DNA of 64,000 nucleotides, from positions 7,048,001 to 7,112,000 of the forward strand of contig JAVTVX010000035.1 in the NCBI GenBank assembly GCA_033439265.1. The letters run 5' to 3'. The stretch is from Dillenia suffruticosa (lineage: Eukaryota; Streptophyta; Magnoliopsida; Dilleniales; Dilleniaceae). Position numbers and translations under genes: made by a program. Shown piece after piece: positions 39,831 through 54,082 of the stretch; position 1 is the stretch's first letter, and every line of letters starts with the position of its first letter. Below the pieces are notes generated by a model. It saw nothing but the letters and a program-made list of their open reading frames with translations. It searched no databases and was not told where the DNA came from.

Positions 39831-41263
39831 CGTTCATCTCACTAAACATTTTATTAAATTTGAAACTAACTCAACCTTTTCAACAATGGACCAATTTAGA
39901 GGCAAGAATAAAACTCTTCTCAAAAAATTAATAAAAAAGGCAACATACGAAATTTTAATTCCCTTTACTGAGAATTAGTGTAGTGCTTGTTTGTTATATT
40001 ATCTCATCACATTCATAATGCATATGCTTCAGAACTTCTAAGGAGCGCATCGTAAATTTTTTAATAAAGGATAAATTTATTTATCAATTGCTTATGAAAA
40101 ATTATTAATATTATAATCACCGTCTAGGTTTGCCCAACACGAAAATGGGTAAACAAAAATGGATAAAAATGATATAAAAAATGATATTTTATAAAAATAT
40201 AGAAAATAAAAATACGAGAAAGCATGTTAAATATAAAAAAAAAAATTATTAGAATTTTTATATAAATATTTAGTTATTTTATAAAACAGTCGAATAGTCA
40301 TATTTTATAATATAATAAGAATATAAAATGAGCAAATATATAATCATTAATTATAATATAAATAAAATAAAATAATAAAAGTTATAATCAAATAAGTAAA
40401 TAATTTGTTAAATGTGATAAAATATATAAATATAAAAAATATTAGAATTTTTATGTAAATATTAATTAATTTAGAAAATATAAAATGTTATTATCGTAAA
40501 GTTTCTATACATTAGAGATCACTATTATGTATTATGGAGAAATTTTATAAGATTTTTAAATATATTTTGTTTTTACAAAAAATTAAAAAATATAATGATA
40601 AAAAATATTTTATTTACAAATATTAGAATAAGGGAGTGGGAGATTAGCCGGTTGTATTAATGATCTTTTGTTTTCCATTAAAATTTTGTTGACTTTTTTG
40701 CTAGTGATTTTCAAATTCCAACTCAAACGAGCACGCACGCAGCGTTTCGAGTCAAATTGGTTATATCGTAAATTGTGGCTGTCGCGGTACGAGAGAGAAG
40801 AGAGACGGACGTTAAAATTTTCTTGACGGCGTTGTCCGGTTCAAAGCGCAAGGAGGGAAATCCAAATTCGTTCAAATAAAATTCCCAGACCCCCTACTCC
40901 TCCAACTCCATTTCCAAAACACTCTACCCTCCTCTCCCTCCCTCCCTCTCTCTCTCTCTCTCTCTAGATTTGCCCTTGCCTTAGAGCTCTCATTTAGGGC
41001 AAATCCTGACGAATCCAATCACATCGAATTCGCGTCTGAAATTCTAGGGTTTCTCCCGAGATAACGATTCGTTTTTCTTTTTCGCGCGTTAATCTGTACT
41101 TTTGTTGTAAACCCTATAGAATCTGATTGATTCAAAGGATTGATTTACAGGAAGATTCGAAACGCAGCGTTAATGTCTTGTTGATTTCGGATTACTTGTG
41201 GAAGCCGATCGGAGAACTATTCCTGTGGAAAGGGTTCGCTCGTGAAATTTTAAGTCTTTTAAG

Positions 41264-44200
41264 ATGACGGAGGTTGCTGAAATACAGTCTTCTATTCCTC
41301 TTCATTTTAGTAGAGGTGGTGGCGGCGGCGATGCTTCTGGCAGATTAAAGGTCCGGTCTGCTGGTAAGCGAAAGACCCCATCCGAATTAAGGGTAAGTTC
41401 CATATTGTCCTGTTAATACTATTCAGCTTTTGGGAAACTGTTATGTTCTTCGTGGATAAAGGAGTAAAAGTGCTTTTCCCGGCTAGACTTGGGATTTTAT
41501 GGGATTATACGAGTACCCAATGACCCTGTTTGGGTAAGTTGAGGTTGGGTGGGTGTTCAATTCAAAAAGTTATTGATATATTGATAATTTAAGTTATTTT
41601 AATGGGTAAATTTGATTTCTACTGGCACGACCCTATATTTCTTATAATTTTTTTAATAACTTTAGTTAAAATATTACAAATGGAATAAGACACATTATGG
41701 ATAAGTTGAGGCAAATTAGGCAAAATGAGGTTTTCCAAATAGGGCTATTATCTTATATATGCACATTTTGTATGGAACTAAGTACAGAAAACCATGAGCT
41801 TTGTTTCACATGGTCACCTAAGAGCCTCTGGATCCCTATTTATGTGTTTGTGCAAAAGGGTCTTGCTACTTCCCCATTGAGTAGTGGAAAAAAAAATTAA
41901 ATAAGTACATAGGATGAAGCGGGGTCGTAGGTATAGTTACACCATAGAGGGCATGAGAGATGGGGCTTGGGATAAAACAAGAAAATTCTGCCATAGGGAT
42001 GGGCGCCTGTGGAGATTGTGTTCAGCGTGCAAGATATAAACTATTTGGTGCAAATGAGTTTACAACATATTGTTGTCTGTGAAGTCACGAGTACAGAAAT
42101 CATGGAAAATTGGATTCAGTTACTGGCTGCACTTAAAGGATCTGAGATGAAATATATACATTTTTAATTGATAAAACCCTCGATTTCCCCAATATAGATC
42201 AAGCATATTTATATGAAAAAAAATTCCACAATTACTTTAATAGTCTTATATGTTTCTTTATTTGAGGTATAGAAATGGCTTTAGTTTTAGTTTTACACAA
42301 ACATTTATTGTTTTATACTTGACCTTAATGTTTATTTTTTCTAGAGAATCCTATAAATTTGTTTACCAATTATGTTTATTTTATGTCGTGTTAACAAATT
42401 GTTGTAGAAATGTCATAGAAGTGTTTGGCTGAAACTTATGTTAAAAATATGTGGATAGGCGTGTGGTGTGTTTAAGATGTGGATTATGAATGTTGTGTTT
42501 GATAATATGCTGGACATGGACAATGCTTTCTACTTGGAGTTGTGTTGGTTTTTACTTACACGGCACCTGTATTTATTGTCATGGATTCAATACTGGAAAC
42601 TTTTATGGAATATAAAATGAAGTTCGTGTCTGTACTTTGTAAATATCAACATTAACTGCTCTCATCTTCTTGTTTTTATGAAAATTCTGATGTAGTGCAG
42701 CTTCTTTGAATATTCTTCCTTGATTAGAAAATGTAAATGAAGAAGAAACTAATACTTGGTCTTGTGCACAATAGGGAGAGCAGTTGAAGCGAAGCAATTT
42801 TATAGAGCTTGCAGATGAATCTTCAGCTCCTTTGAATGGTTCTATAAAGTAAGATGACTCTATGTAATCCTATCATCCTTATTGCATCTTATGCTTTGCT
42901 TATGGCATTTTTTCTTAAATATAATTCTGTTAGGATGACAAATGGGCTTAAGAAAATGGATTCCTCAAAGATTCCAAGATACATTGAGACTCGTGTGGAT
43001 GAAGTATATCCTGTTAGAAAATGCACCAGCAGGTTGAGGTTACTTTCCAAAAAGGAAAATTCTAAGGTTAGTAAGTTTTTAATGCTACATTATTTCATAA
43101 TGGTTTTCTACACCTTCTGGTGTATGCCTTAACATGCATCGTGGATCTATGCATATAACCTGTTCTTGTATATAGTACAAGCAGTTTCTAAATGTGTCAG
43201 CCTATTTGTTTGTTGCAATTAGGATAATGTGATGGTTGAACAAACTGATAGTCTGAGGAAGCAATTGACTCCTTCCAATTTCGCCGACAACAGTTTGCAA
43301 CACTTACCATGGTATGCTTTTTCTGATTAGTTTACCTTTTTCATTGATCATATGCAACTTTTTTTATGCTTATCGTTGTTCTTGGCAGCATCAAGGGTTC
43401 TGTGGCTAAAGATGTAGGGGTGAAAGATGATTTGGAGCAAGCTTGCCAAGTTACTGAATCTTCTAGGCAGAATATATCCCTTTTCACTTCCAGGTTGTCC
43501 TTGGCTAGTGACGGACTTTGTGTCCTGGCAACTGTTGATACGGTAATGCACTTAGTATCTTTTCTGTCTCACTGCTTAAGTATAAGTTGTTCTCAGATAT
43601 GGGCTTTTACCTTTTAAGGATATGGTATCAAAAGGAGCTTGTTCCCGTGAAGCCCCTGCCTTTCCTAATGAATCTTTTGATGGCCTGAAGAATGCTTTGA
43701 CTTCTTCAAAGTTAGATGCCAATAAGCGACCCCAATCTTCATGGTATGCATTTTGAGATCAGTTCTCCTTTTTTTTTTTAAAAAAAAAATTGTAGTTTCT
43801 TATGATTGTTTTTAAGGGATATTGTTACGTACTTATTGGTTTATTTTGGTCAAGTGGCAGCATGGCTAATTCTTTTTCGAAAGCTGCATTTGTTGAAGAC
43901 AGTGAAAAGTGCAGTCAAAGCACATTTCGTAGTGTTTCTGATCTTTCTTTGGGTACTGAAAGACCTCGCATTGCAACTGTTGATATGGTACTTTTCATTA
44001 GCATTTTTATGCCTATTCTATCAAAATTTACTGGGCCTGAATGATATCGATCTTTTGCAGGATAAAGCCCTAAAAGGTCTTGTAGCTCCTGAATTTCGTG
44101 CCTTCTCCAGTCTTACCGGTGATGCCTCTGCACATTATGGTCATCAAACATTTTCTTACTTGCAGAATTTCTGTCCTGAAGTCCATATCTCTGGACAAAA

Positions 44201-47200
44201 TGCTCCTCTGGACTTGACACTGAAAACAAATATGCGTGTAATTTCTTCAAGCTCAGTGAATTGGTAAGTAGTACTATCTGAGCATATCCTTCTCTTATTT
44301 ACCTCTTTATATGGCTATTAAGATGGTTTGCTCACTTCGAAGAGGACACCATTTTGTCTATACAAGTTGAAGAAAAGTGGGAAGGAAGCCCAAATGGCTG
44401 TACATCCATTTTGCATGTAGTATGTAAGTTAGATTGGAGTTTTGTTTCTTCAATCTTCTTGTATATGCAATGGTCTTACTAATAAGCAACTTAATACTGG
44501 ATACATGTTGCAAGTGCTCTCAACTCTAGTCCATTTCAGTTTTTTTTTTTTCCATTTGCTTCTGTTTAAATCATGCATCATCATTGGAAGTGTTCAAAGT
44601 GGCTTGCTGCATATCTTAGAATGCTTTCTAATAGGAACCGGAAGCATTTTAGTGTCCTTACCAGAAAAATGAATTTGATAGGATGTGGAAGGATAAAAGA
44701 GGAAGTGTACAATTTTATCCTTAGGTTTTTAGGAACAAGAAAATTTATAGATGGTGGAGAAGGATTATCTTGTGTATAAGATTTGGAAAAACAGAGAGCT
44801 GTAAAGATAAACAGAAGTGCTGGAGGAGGGAGCCGGGGAAAGAGTATCATATTTATATTTATTTAATTTACCATTGTAAAGGGCCTTAAAGAGTGGAATG
44901 GGAAGGGCTATTCTTCTATTCAGCCTTTCATAAGGCTGTATTGATGATTGCATTCCGTCAGCTAGATAATTACATGCCTTTGACATGAGGAAAAATATTA
45001 GTTGCAACCCAATTTTCTTTATGATAAGCCTTGAGTCACCACAACAGTTCAACCTTGAAGTTATGCCTCAACTCAATTTTCTTGAACTCCAACATTTGGC
45101 AAGTTATAAGTCTCAGAGAGACCTTTCTTTTCGATGGGATAAGCCTTTAAGAGACTTATTCTTATAGTTTGATGTTACAAGGCTAGGATAATTGTTTGCA
45201 TCAATCTTCTCTTGAAATATACAGTCATAATATAAAGTTATTCAAGTTGGAAGTATTTTTGTGTGAAGACCAACTACGAATGGTAGAAGCTACTAATGAA
45301 TCTCCATTTTAAATATGAATAAACAAATTGTAGGTTCAAACTGTGAAATTTTACCTAGGTTGTTCTTATCTCATGTTTAAATTTGCTGAAATTGCCTTGT
45401 ATACTAACCTAAGTTTGAGTTTTCTATTGTTTTGTTTTAGACATTAGAACACTTTCCCTGTTTTATGTATTGTTTTGTTTGAGAGACCAATATAAGAGAG
45501 AGAAAATAATAATAATAGAACATGAAATTAAAGTTTTAAAACAAAAATAAAGAAAATAATACTTAAAAATAAAAATAAAAATAATGAAAAGAAAGAATCA
45601 AAAGTAAACTATCCATAGAAACTTTCCTTGTTAGTCATTATAAATACTCTTATGATTAAGTTAATGATTTGAGCTATGCATGCAAACTGTTTGCTTGATC
45701 AACATTTGTTAAGTTGGCTTTTGTTACATATTTCCTTTTTCTACCTTTAGAATTAGGATGTTATCTGAAGTTGATTGATCTTCTCCTATTGTCATGTTAG
45801 GTTCCATAGGCTATCTATATGTTGTACTTATGATGGAACAGCCAAGTTTGTATCCCACCTCTGCTCTGGGGATCAGAGCGGTGCTTCTACAACTGAGGTC
45901 AATAATGCTAGATCTCTATATTCGTGGGTGTACCCACAGGCTGCTCTACCACCTTCTGTTATATCAGCATTGAATTTAGCATCTACAGAGGGAGGTCTGT
46001 TACTGAAAATGTATTCCTATTCTTTTATGATGTTCCCTGTTGTTGAAGTTGTCTCTGCTAACTAATGCTTTCTATGTCTCAGGTGAAATTGACTTCTTAA
46101 GGAAGCGGCATCTTGCTTGGGAGGAATCTTTTCAGAGTCTATACTACTTGTTCAGAAAGAAAATATGTAACATCTTTTATGGTATTATTCTTACACTGCT
46201 CATGCATTTCCTTCATCAGTTTTATTATTACCATGTTCAATTGTACTAATTTTTAATAGTGGAGTGTTCTTATTCTTATCACAGTATGCTTTTAATTCAC
46301 TGGTTTATGATAGGTAGGATTTCATTAGAATTTTTGGAAGTATGCAGGTGCATTTGTAGCTTCAGTCCTCTTGATTTAGACTTTTGAGTACTATTGGTGA
46401 CATGACAACAAGGGTCTTACTTCTTTCTTTCTCAAAGCTGCCTGGCCTGACTTCATAATTTTCCCATGATGCACTCTATGAGTTGGTTTTTTAGGTTAAT
46501 AACTTGGACCCTTTGCTTCCAAATTTTAACATTCCATGTCCAATATGGTTTATCAGTATTACTTCAACTGGATATAAGTTGATTCTTGACGTGGAACTAT
46601 AAATACTGACCTAGTAGTATACCAGCTTCCTGATCTTCAAGTACAAGGATATGAGCTCTGATTCTTCCAATTTATCTAATTTTTTGGAACCTGTTGTGAT
46701 TTCGATACTGGATTTCTGGATTTAGAATGTGAATGTATTGCATTTAAGATTAAGCAATCTGAGTTGGGGTCTCATAATGCAGTGTTATTTAGATTGTTGA
46801 TCTTTGTAGTAGAATAATCTTTAATTTTGTTAGTTTTTCACTGAATACGAAAACAGAATTGTGTTGCTATTGTATGCACTATGCAACATCAATTTGCTTT
46901 TGTCAATTAATATGCTAGTATCAGAGGCGGACCCTGGAATTTTTATTAGTTGGGACAACATATTGCAAGCACATGCTCATAACCACATCCATAAATGTTT
47001 ACATTTATGTGTCTTTCTTATTTGCCGAAATTAATTCCTAAACAATCACAACAATTATTTTAGAAATCCAGGTTTAAACATAGAAATAATGTGTTATTAA
47101 ATTAAAAAGAAAACGAAAAAGAAATTTGCATAAAATATTAAGGGGTTGGGGAGCATAAAAGGCCTCTACAGCGCCTAAAGAGTCAAAAAAAATTGAGGGC

Positions 47201-50200
47201 AACTGCCCTCACAATCTTGTGTCTAGATCTGCTTCTGGCTGTCTTGAATATCGATTTCATTCTCATGCATATATAAACAAAAAATTCGCTCCTTGTTTGG
47301 AAAATACTCCTTGTTGATCAATTGATTTGTTAGCATTATCTTTGGTGCTTCAAAGCATTCTTATGCATGTACTCGGTAAAATTCTAATCAAGAGAGCAGC
47401 AAGTAGTATGAAATCACATTTTGGTGACTTCATTTATGTGATGTTTGGGTATAGATATTTATGATTATAAACACAGTATGTCTTAAGATACAGAGGCATT
47501 GTAATTTTGGGTAACTTTGATGGGAGAAACACCATTATTGTTTTTGATGGATAAAACATTTACTTGAAAGTTGGGACAGGCTTAACAAAGTTAAGATTGC
47601 ATTAAATGGTCGAGGTTCTCAAACAGGGATGTTTTGGTGCAAAGTGGAAATAATCAGGAACACCCGGGGGGTGTTGTTATCCTAGAACTTGTCTTCTCAT
47701 TTCTGTCTCACATGTCACAACTGCTTAGTTTAATGTTTGACATTGATTTGTCCTCATACTTGGTAATATTGCAGTTTGTACTCCACAGTTTGTGGTCCTG
47801 TTTGCTGGTGGTCATGGTTCTGGCAGTAGTAAAAGTTCATGCAATGCTTACGTATCCCAGTCCACCAGAAGTTTAAGGTCACTGCTGAGAGAGCAGGTAA
47901 GCTTTTTTTCCCTTGAACTGAGTATCATTGTTAGTTGCCTTTTATTAAAATATAGGCTATTTATGTCGGATTATTTTTCTGTTTAGTGTTCTGTGTTTCC
48001 TATATTTTCTATCCTCTACTCTGACGATACTTGCTGTTGCACTATGTTGAATACCACACTGACCATTTGATTTTTTATTTCACAATTCTAGGTAATTAGC
48101 ATTACTTGCAAAATTTTTCTTGTTCTTGAACTTGTAATGGAACTAAGGCAGTAGGTGCGACATTTAGAGCTGAGAATCACATAACAATAAAAGCTACTAT
48201 TGCTAAAATTTAAAGTCTATTGAAGGGACCAATCGGAGATGCAACATTTGAACTTTTCTTGTCAACGTGTTAAAAACCCATAAAGCAGTAGAAGATTTTC
48301 CGCTTTCCAATATTATGGTGGTTTATTGGATTATCCTGAGATCTTTGAGTACCAAATACCCAGGCTTTTGTAGAAGTTTATAGAGTAAGAAGTATCTGTT
48401 TCAGGTTTCACTAGAGGTCTTACAGTGGTGCACGTACACCTCTCTCAATGGTTTGGTTGGGCCAGTCATTGTATTATTGGGCCATTGAGGCATGCATGAC
48501 ATACAAATTCTCATTCCCAGCCCGTACCCAGTCATTGTATATCAGGTGCATGTTTGCATGAGTGTAATTCAAAATTTCTTTATTTATGCAGATTTTTTAT
48601 TATTTCTATTTCAAATTTCATATGATATCGAAGGAAGTGGAAGTTTTTATTCACTAAAATAATTTTACTCATCTCTACTCGTTTGGTTTTAGTTTAAGAA
48701 TTTTCTTTCTCGTTTTTTTATGTTGTTCACATCTTCATTAACACATGTTTAATTATAAGATTTTTGTACTCTGCAACATCCAAAGTGCAATGCATTGACA
48801 CCAATAATACATTTTCTGTATTTCAATCCAACTTGTTTGTGGAGGACTGTAAACAATAAATGTGACTGGTTAGAAAGAACAGTATCAAGTATATGAGACA
48901 CTAGTTATTCCTCAATCCTTTGGGGATATTAATGTGATATGGGTGTATTCTTGATCAGCTACACTAAATTACTACAGGAAAGTTGCTAGTACTTTATGCA
49001 GATCAATATGGAGCAATATGATTTCCTTTTCGCGAATAGATGTACATCAATAGAAAACTGTTTCCTTTGTTTTCTTGTCCTTTTTGAGTATTTGATTCAT
49101 TACATCTTGCTACCTTATGGTGTCTCCATGGGATGTTGCGCTTGAAAATTTCTAGTAGGCTGCCTGCCATTATGGTTTTATTTCTTACTTTTCCTTCTCT
49201 TTTTGTGGTAATTGATACTAGGATGTTGGTTTTTCCATGCCTCTTTGCCTTTCTAAAGTGGAGCAAGCTACCACAGAAGACTTGGTTGAACTCTCAGAGA
49301 TTGAGAGATCCAATTTGGGTCAGGTCTGAATCTGTTATCTTTTGATATCAACAGTGTATCATTATCAGCTGCACATCTTTTCTGCAGATTTAAATCTAAG
49401 CAACTTCTCTTGCCATGGGTAGGTGCCGGTGAAGTTCTGAGTAGTTGAGATCAGTTGTATGCTGATACACTTTCTAAGAAAGATGTTTAATCCACATTCC
49501 AGAATTTGTGCTTCTAGTTTTGATTTTTGATTTTTCTTTTCTTTTTTTTTTTTTGGGGTCAACCGGGTGCATGTTCTGGGGAGTAAAGTAATTTCACTAA
49601 AACAAGGTCCTTTCCATTTTAAATTTAAGATTATATGGGTTGAGAGATGGCAGGATTCGTGTGTTTTGTATTGATGGACCAGCTTATTTGTAGATCCCAA
49701 CCTCCCACTGATGTTATTCTTTACCTGCTTATAGCACATTTTATTTTATGGTGTTCAAATTTAACTGCTGCAGACATGCCATCTGAATTCCATATCTGGC
49801 GTCGATAACAGTCCACAGTCTTTGCTGGCATTTAATGGGAACAGCAATGTGCATGGATTATATGACTTTCTTTTAAATTACAGGTACAATTAAGTTGTCT
49901 CCGTCGCTGATAGATCTCTATTTTCACTTCTGATGTTACTATGTCGGAAATCATTCTATTGCTCTTCATCTTTTTCTCTTGATGCAGTGGTTTGCTCGAT
50001 TAGTTAACCTATTCGTGTTGTGTACAGATATTTCCTAACTTCTTTGACTGCTGTGGATGTTCCTCTGTTGTATTCACCTGTACCATTCAAAAATGCTGCA
50101 ATGTCTGCTCCAGAGGTGAGTCTAATCGGCATGCTAGTTTTGTATAGTGGCGCTTTTTCCCATCCATCCCTCCTGCCCTTCCTCTTCCCTCTGCCCCCAC

Positions 50201-51854
50201 TTTTTTCGAAAATTTGCAAGAAGATTTCCCTTTTAAATTGGCAAGGCTAAAGTTCATGAATTTTTTATTAGCTTTCCTACACATGTTTGCATAAGCAGGG
50301 TCAAGAACCTGCCACTTATCTTTGCACCACATTATACAACTTATAACTTATTTTGATATTTCTCTCCCTCCTTTTTTTGCGTGGTGGCACTTTTGCAGTG
50401 TATTGGCAGGATTTCATTATGTAAAATAAGATCTAGCCATTCAGTTGTTGCTGATTGTTTTGTATTTCCAATTTCATTGACAGATGTGCTTCTGTTGTCA
50501 TTATGCTGTAGGTTAAATGCAAGGAGATGAGGAGAGCAGATCATATTGCTTTTTCTTCGAAAGGGTCCAATGTGAAAGAAGGCAAATTGGATGAAGATTT
50601 GTCTGCTTTCTGCTATAGCATTGAAATAAAAGATGCATATCTTCCTCCTTGGATAGTAAGTTGCATGTGTGCCATCATGGGCTTTGACGGAAGAAGCTTT
50701 GAGGCAAGGTACTTTGTTCCTTCTGCCTCTCACATGAACATTGCTTGGCATTCATAGTTAGAAGGAATCAGTAAATAAAATAGCATAATGGTCTCAATGA
50801 GGTACTTGTCCAGTACCTTGACAAGAGAAAAATGGGCCTTTATTTAAATACTATTAGAAGGGAAGAAATGGGAAAAAAAAAAGAAAGAATCTTGCGGATA
50901 TACTCACATTAATTTTGGACATGACATACTTTAGGTGGAACAGTTAGTGGTGCAACTTTTGTTAGATAATTTGTACATGAATAACTTCATTGTTGCACTT
51001 AGTAGAATTTTTTATATTTAAATAAAGCATGAAGAGGCACAACATGGCAGAAGAAATAAGACTGCAAGAGAACTAAGTGAACGAGTGAGCTAAATCTATA
51101 ATGTTGGAAATGTCAGATGCAGCATGTACATTTCATTTAAAGATTTTCTTTGATGAAAGTTTTACTTCAGGCAGGCTGCTAAGTGGGGGAAAAAAAGAAA
51201 AAATCTTGGAAGTTTATCCATGTTGGAGTTTCTAGATTCTTGTTTAATGCTCCTGCAGTGCCTTACACACCATACACCGAGTGAAGTGAATTGGAGAAGC
51301 ATTGGTAAAATGATGGCTTGTGAGAATAAAATTGACAACCAGCCATAAAATGCCTAAAAATGATTGGACTGCCATTTTGCTATTTGGAAGGCCTGCTTGA
51401 AAACTATGAATCATCAAGTGATTAAGCTCATATTCCTCAGTGAGGGCTAACCATATTTCTTCATATCTCTTTATACTGAATTCAAGAACCCTCACTTTTA
51501 AGGGTTTCATGATCTAATATTATTGCACAGACGCAACATTTGTGGTGTTTGATTCATTTGCTTACCCACGCGCCACATTTTCTATTCTACCATCCTGTTT
51601 TGCCGATAATTTTGTCACGATGTTTGGTGGTCTGCAGCTTTTTGACAGAGCCCACTTCAACTGGCTTGAATGTTGCTTTTGAAACAATTGGTCAGAGGAA
51701 TAATGAAACAGCTACAAGCGAGTGCCCTTCGCCAAATACATTGCATACTTTTGGTATCACAGACACTGTTTTTACTCCTTCCTTGAGTTGTGGTTCATTA
51801 AAAGGCTTGAAGTACTGCAATAATTCTTATACTGCGTTTCTTTCTCCTCAATAA
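41264..51854 (+). CDS. DONSON: DONSON-like protein (downstream neighbour of SON homologue)
   Basis: Nuclear replication factor; animal DONSON helps assemble the CMG helicase and protects forks. The plant protein (Arabidopsis At3g54750, from memory) is little studied. Sixteen exons: 41264-41392, 42775-42848, 42934-43066, 43223-43311, 43389-43542, 43619-43743, 43861-43987, 44061-44263, 45801-45994, 46083-46181, 47775-47896, 49222-49323, 49774-49883, 50028-50115, 50512-50708, 51638-51854; 720 residues, all phases agree. The N-terminal third is polar and poorly conserved. The conserved core runs from WVYPQAALPPSV through KRHLAWEESFQSLYYLFR, CTPQFVVLFAGG, LYDFLLNYRYFLTSL and YSIEIKDAYLPPW to the C-terminal GLKYCNNSYTAFLSPQ. 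No catalytic motif is visible. A hAT-type MITE sits in intron 10. Alternating phase-0 and phase-2 introns frame exons 4-8, which look duplicated (see findings). Confidence 0.92.
46922..47237. mobile_element. Non-autonomous hAT-like element in DONSON intron 10
   Basis: 316 bp. Terminal inverted repeats CAGAGGCGGACC (left) and, read on the other strand, CAGAAGCAGATC (right): 9 of 12 match. Flanking 8-mers GCTAGTAT and GCTGTCTT may be a decayed 8-bp target duplication. Subterminal GAGGGCAACTGCCCTC is a perfect palindrome typical of this MITE class. No coding capacity. Confidence 0.6.
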
Positions 51855-53740
51855 CATTATGGACCGTAAATCTCTGGCAGATATGAGTGATGCATCCGCA
51901 AACTCTTTTTTCTTTAATCAGCTCTGGCCGAGAGTTGTGGTGTTTTTGCCCTTTTTTTTTTCTTGGTACTGAATCTTATTTAAGTCCATGTACAGGCTAA
52001 CGAAGCTATTGATCTACTCTCATATCTGATGTGATTAAGAAAATTGTTTAATTCTAGTAAAGCGTCTAAGCTAATCAGACTTATTATGTAAAGTGTATGA
52101 TTTTTTTTTTTTTTTTTTTGAAAAATAAAAGCTGAGCCCATGTGGTTAGTCCAAGCTTAGTGGTAACATAAGTTGGGTCATGATAAATGTTTTGCGCCGT
52201 TATGAAATTCATTGTATTACCTTGGCCCCCTGTCATCTGCAACGCTAACTATCGGCTCTTCCATTAGCGGGCTATTTGAACCATTGTGGGAAGTTTCAGT
52301 GGAATTAGACTGTGATAAACCGTAATTTTGTATTATTTTAAAAATTAATCACAAAACATTTCCAAATATATTTGTGCAGTTGTATGAACTAAATGGTAGT
52401 ATATAAACTTCGAATTTATATCAAAGCAATTCAAAATCTAACAAAATTTAAACCATATTTATGGTTTATTTGACTAAGAAGTCTATTAGGTTAATTGCAC
52501 TCGAATTCTGAAGTGATTGTGTAATATTGTAATGCAAAAGGGCAAAGTTGAAATAGCAAGATATAATTAAATGAGTCAAGAAAAAATGTTGATGCTAGAA
52601 AATGGAAAATGGTTTGAAAATGTAATGGCTCAAATGGGAGGGAGGGGGGGGGGAGGAGGAACACCAGAACGAACATGTCTCTCTCTCTCTCTCTCTCTCT
52701 CAAGTCCTGCTAAACCCTAAAAGTTGTATTTAATGTGTTCAGTTTCTATTGTTTGTATCAAACTTTTCTTACGAAATAACTCGATGTTTTAGTCTTTTGT
52801 GCGATATGAAATAAAAATAAAATGTCGGGTTAAATCTAAGAAAGTCAGAAGGCAATAGTGGCTTTAAATCTAAAGAATTCAGAAGGTAATATTGGATACA
52901 ATAAATGATATATAGGGAAGTACTGGCCCCCTCCAAATTGTCTTCAAGTTCGCAGCTTGCGACAATTTCACTTCTCTCTCTCATGAAGCTTTTGAGGGTC
53001 ACTATGGTTCTCTAAACATGGTTGGCTATTTTATTTTCATCGGTCCTATTATTAGAAACCTAATTTGACTCGTTCTATGATTTATGGAGCCACCTTGTCC
53101 GCGGAGACGACTGGTGATCTGGACAGTGCTTGCTTTTTGGTGCTTTGTTCCTTGGACTATCGTGGAGCATTCTTCTTGATGGCGATTAAACTTGAATGGA
53201 GCATTGTATTGTGTCTTTGAAGTTGGGAGGATAGTGAGCAATTTGTTGCCGCCATCTTTTATCTACATCATTACCTCTCCCTCTTGGCATGTCCATGACC
53301 GTGCATAGCAAGTGCGGATCCGCCTTGATGTTATGCTTCTCTCACATAGCAAAGTTATGTGCTCGAGAGCTCCTAAATGAGCCCGTGAAAATATCAGTCA
53401 GGCTCACCATAATCGTTACATTCACCTTCACTCTTTCAATTAAAATTTATGATTTACCCACTAACCATTAAAATAAAATTTTTGAATATGAAATATTGTT
53501 CGATAAGACGGTTTTTTTCTTTTGCACATAAGGAGCATTACTTGCAAAACCATGTTGAATGTCTAATGATCTATCTCATTATGAGCTTGAGCACCCATGA
53601 GAAAGAGAGAGAGATAGTGATGTAAAACTTGGGAAGTGCATTGAACATTTTAGGAGTGCATTGAAGGAGTTTTGAGGTTGAGTTTGAAAAGCATGAGTTT
53701 TAAACTTTTTATAAATGGAGAGAAGCACATCCCTTGCACA
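51855..53740. other. Intergenic DNA downstream of DONSON
   Basis: It contains the DONSON 3' UTR, T homopolymers near 52100, a G-run at about 52625-52640, a (CT)n run at about 52679-52700 and a GC-richer stretch (53060-53400) with only short open frames. No gene recognised. Confidence 0.6.
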
Positions 53741-53811
53741 GCGCATCTGGTGTAGTGGTATCATAGTACCCTCCCACGGTACTGACCGGGGTTCGATTCC
53801 CCGGATGCGCA
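53741..53811 (+). tRNA. tRNA-Gly (CCC)
   Basis: 71 nt including discriminator A, no intron. The acceptor stem GCGCATC pairs fully with GATGCGC. The anticodon arm GTACC / CTCCCAC / GGTAC places CCC at 34-36. T arm CGGGG / TTCGATT / CCCCG. Internal promoter: A box TGGTGTAGTGG, B box GGTTCGATTCC. A TATA-like TTTATAAATGG lies about 25-35 bp upstream, and a TTTT terminator lies about 10 bp downstream, as expected for a plant nuclear Pol III gene. Confidence 0.97.
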
Positions 53812-54082
53812 ATTTCCCCTCTTTTCCCCCCCCCCTTCTCTCTCAGAAGGCCACATTTCCTGCCCTGCTATTCTTCCACCCAAACTATTGGCATTTAAAA
53901 CCCAACAACACGACGGACCGGCTTCCCTTCCCTGTTTGCAATGGGCGTAGTTTTTAACAAAATAAAATTTCAGAGGATGAGACTCCTCACTACCCACAAT
54001 CTCTTTTTCTTCAATTTCTTTTCTCAACATCAACACAACAGGTTTAGGGATTTCCAACTCATCATCAATCTTTGCTGTTGAT

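Larger units (their letters stand above)
37836..41263. other. AT-rich intergenic DNA between the VQ and DONSON genes
   Basis: Very AT-rich. It contains one SINE copy (about 39672-39830), a possible decayed coding fragment (38272-38620), and at 40220-40480 a degenerate duplicated motif (TTAGAATTTTTAT followed by TAAATATT, seen near 40250 and 40440). The right end (40700-41263) is the DONSON promoter and leader, with a CT run at about 40945-40966. Confidence 0.6.

Noticed and set aside
53026-53241. 71-residue minus-strand frame in a GC-richer patch
   Set aside because: No similarity recognised and open frames exist on both strands; not enough to call a gene.
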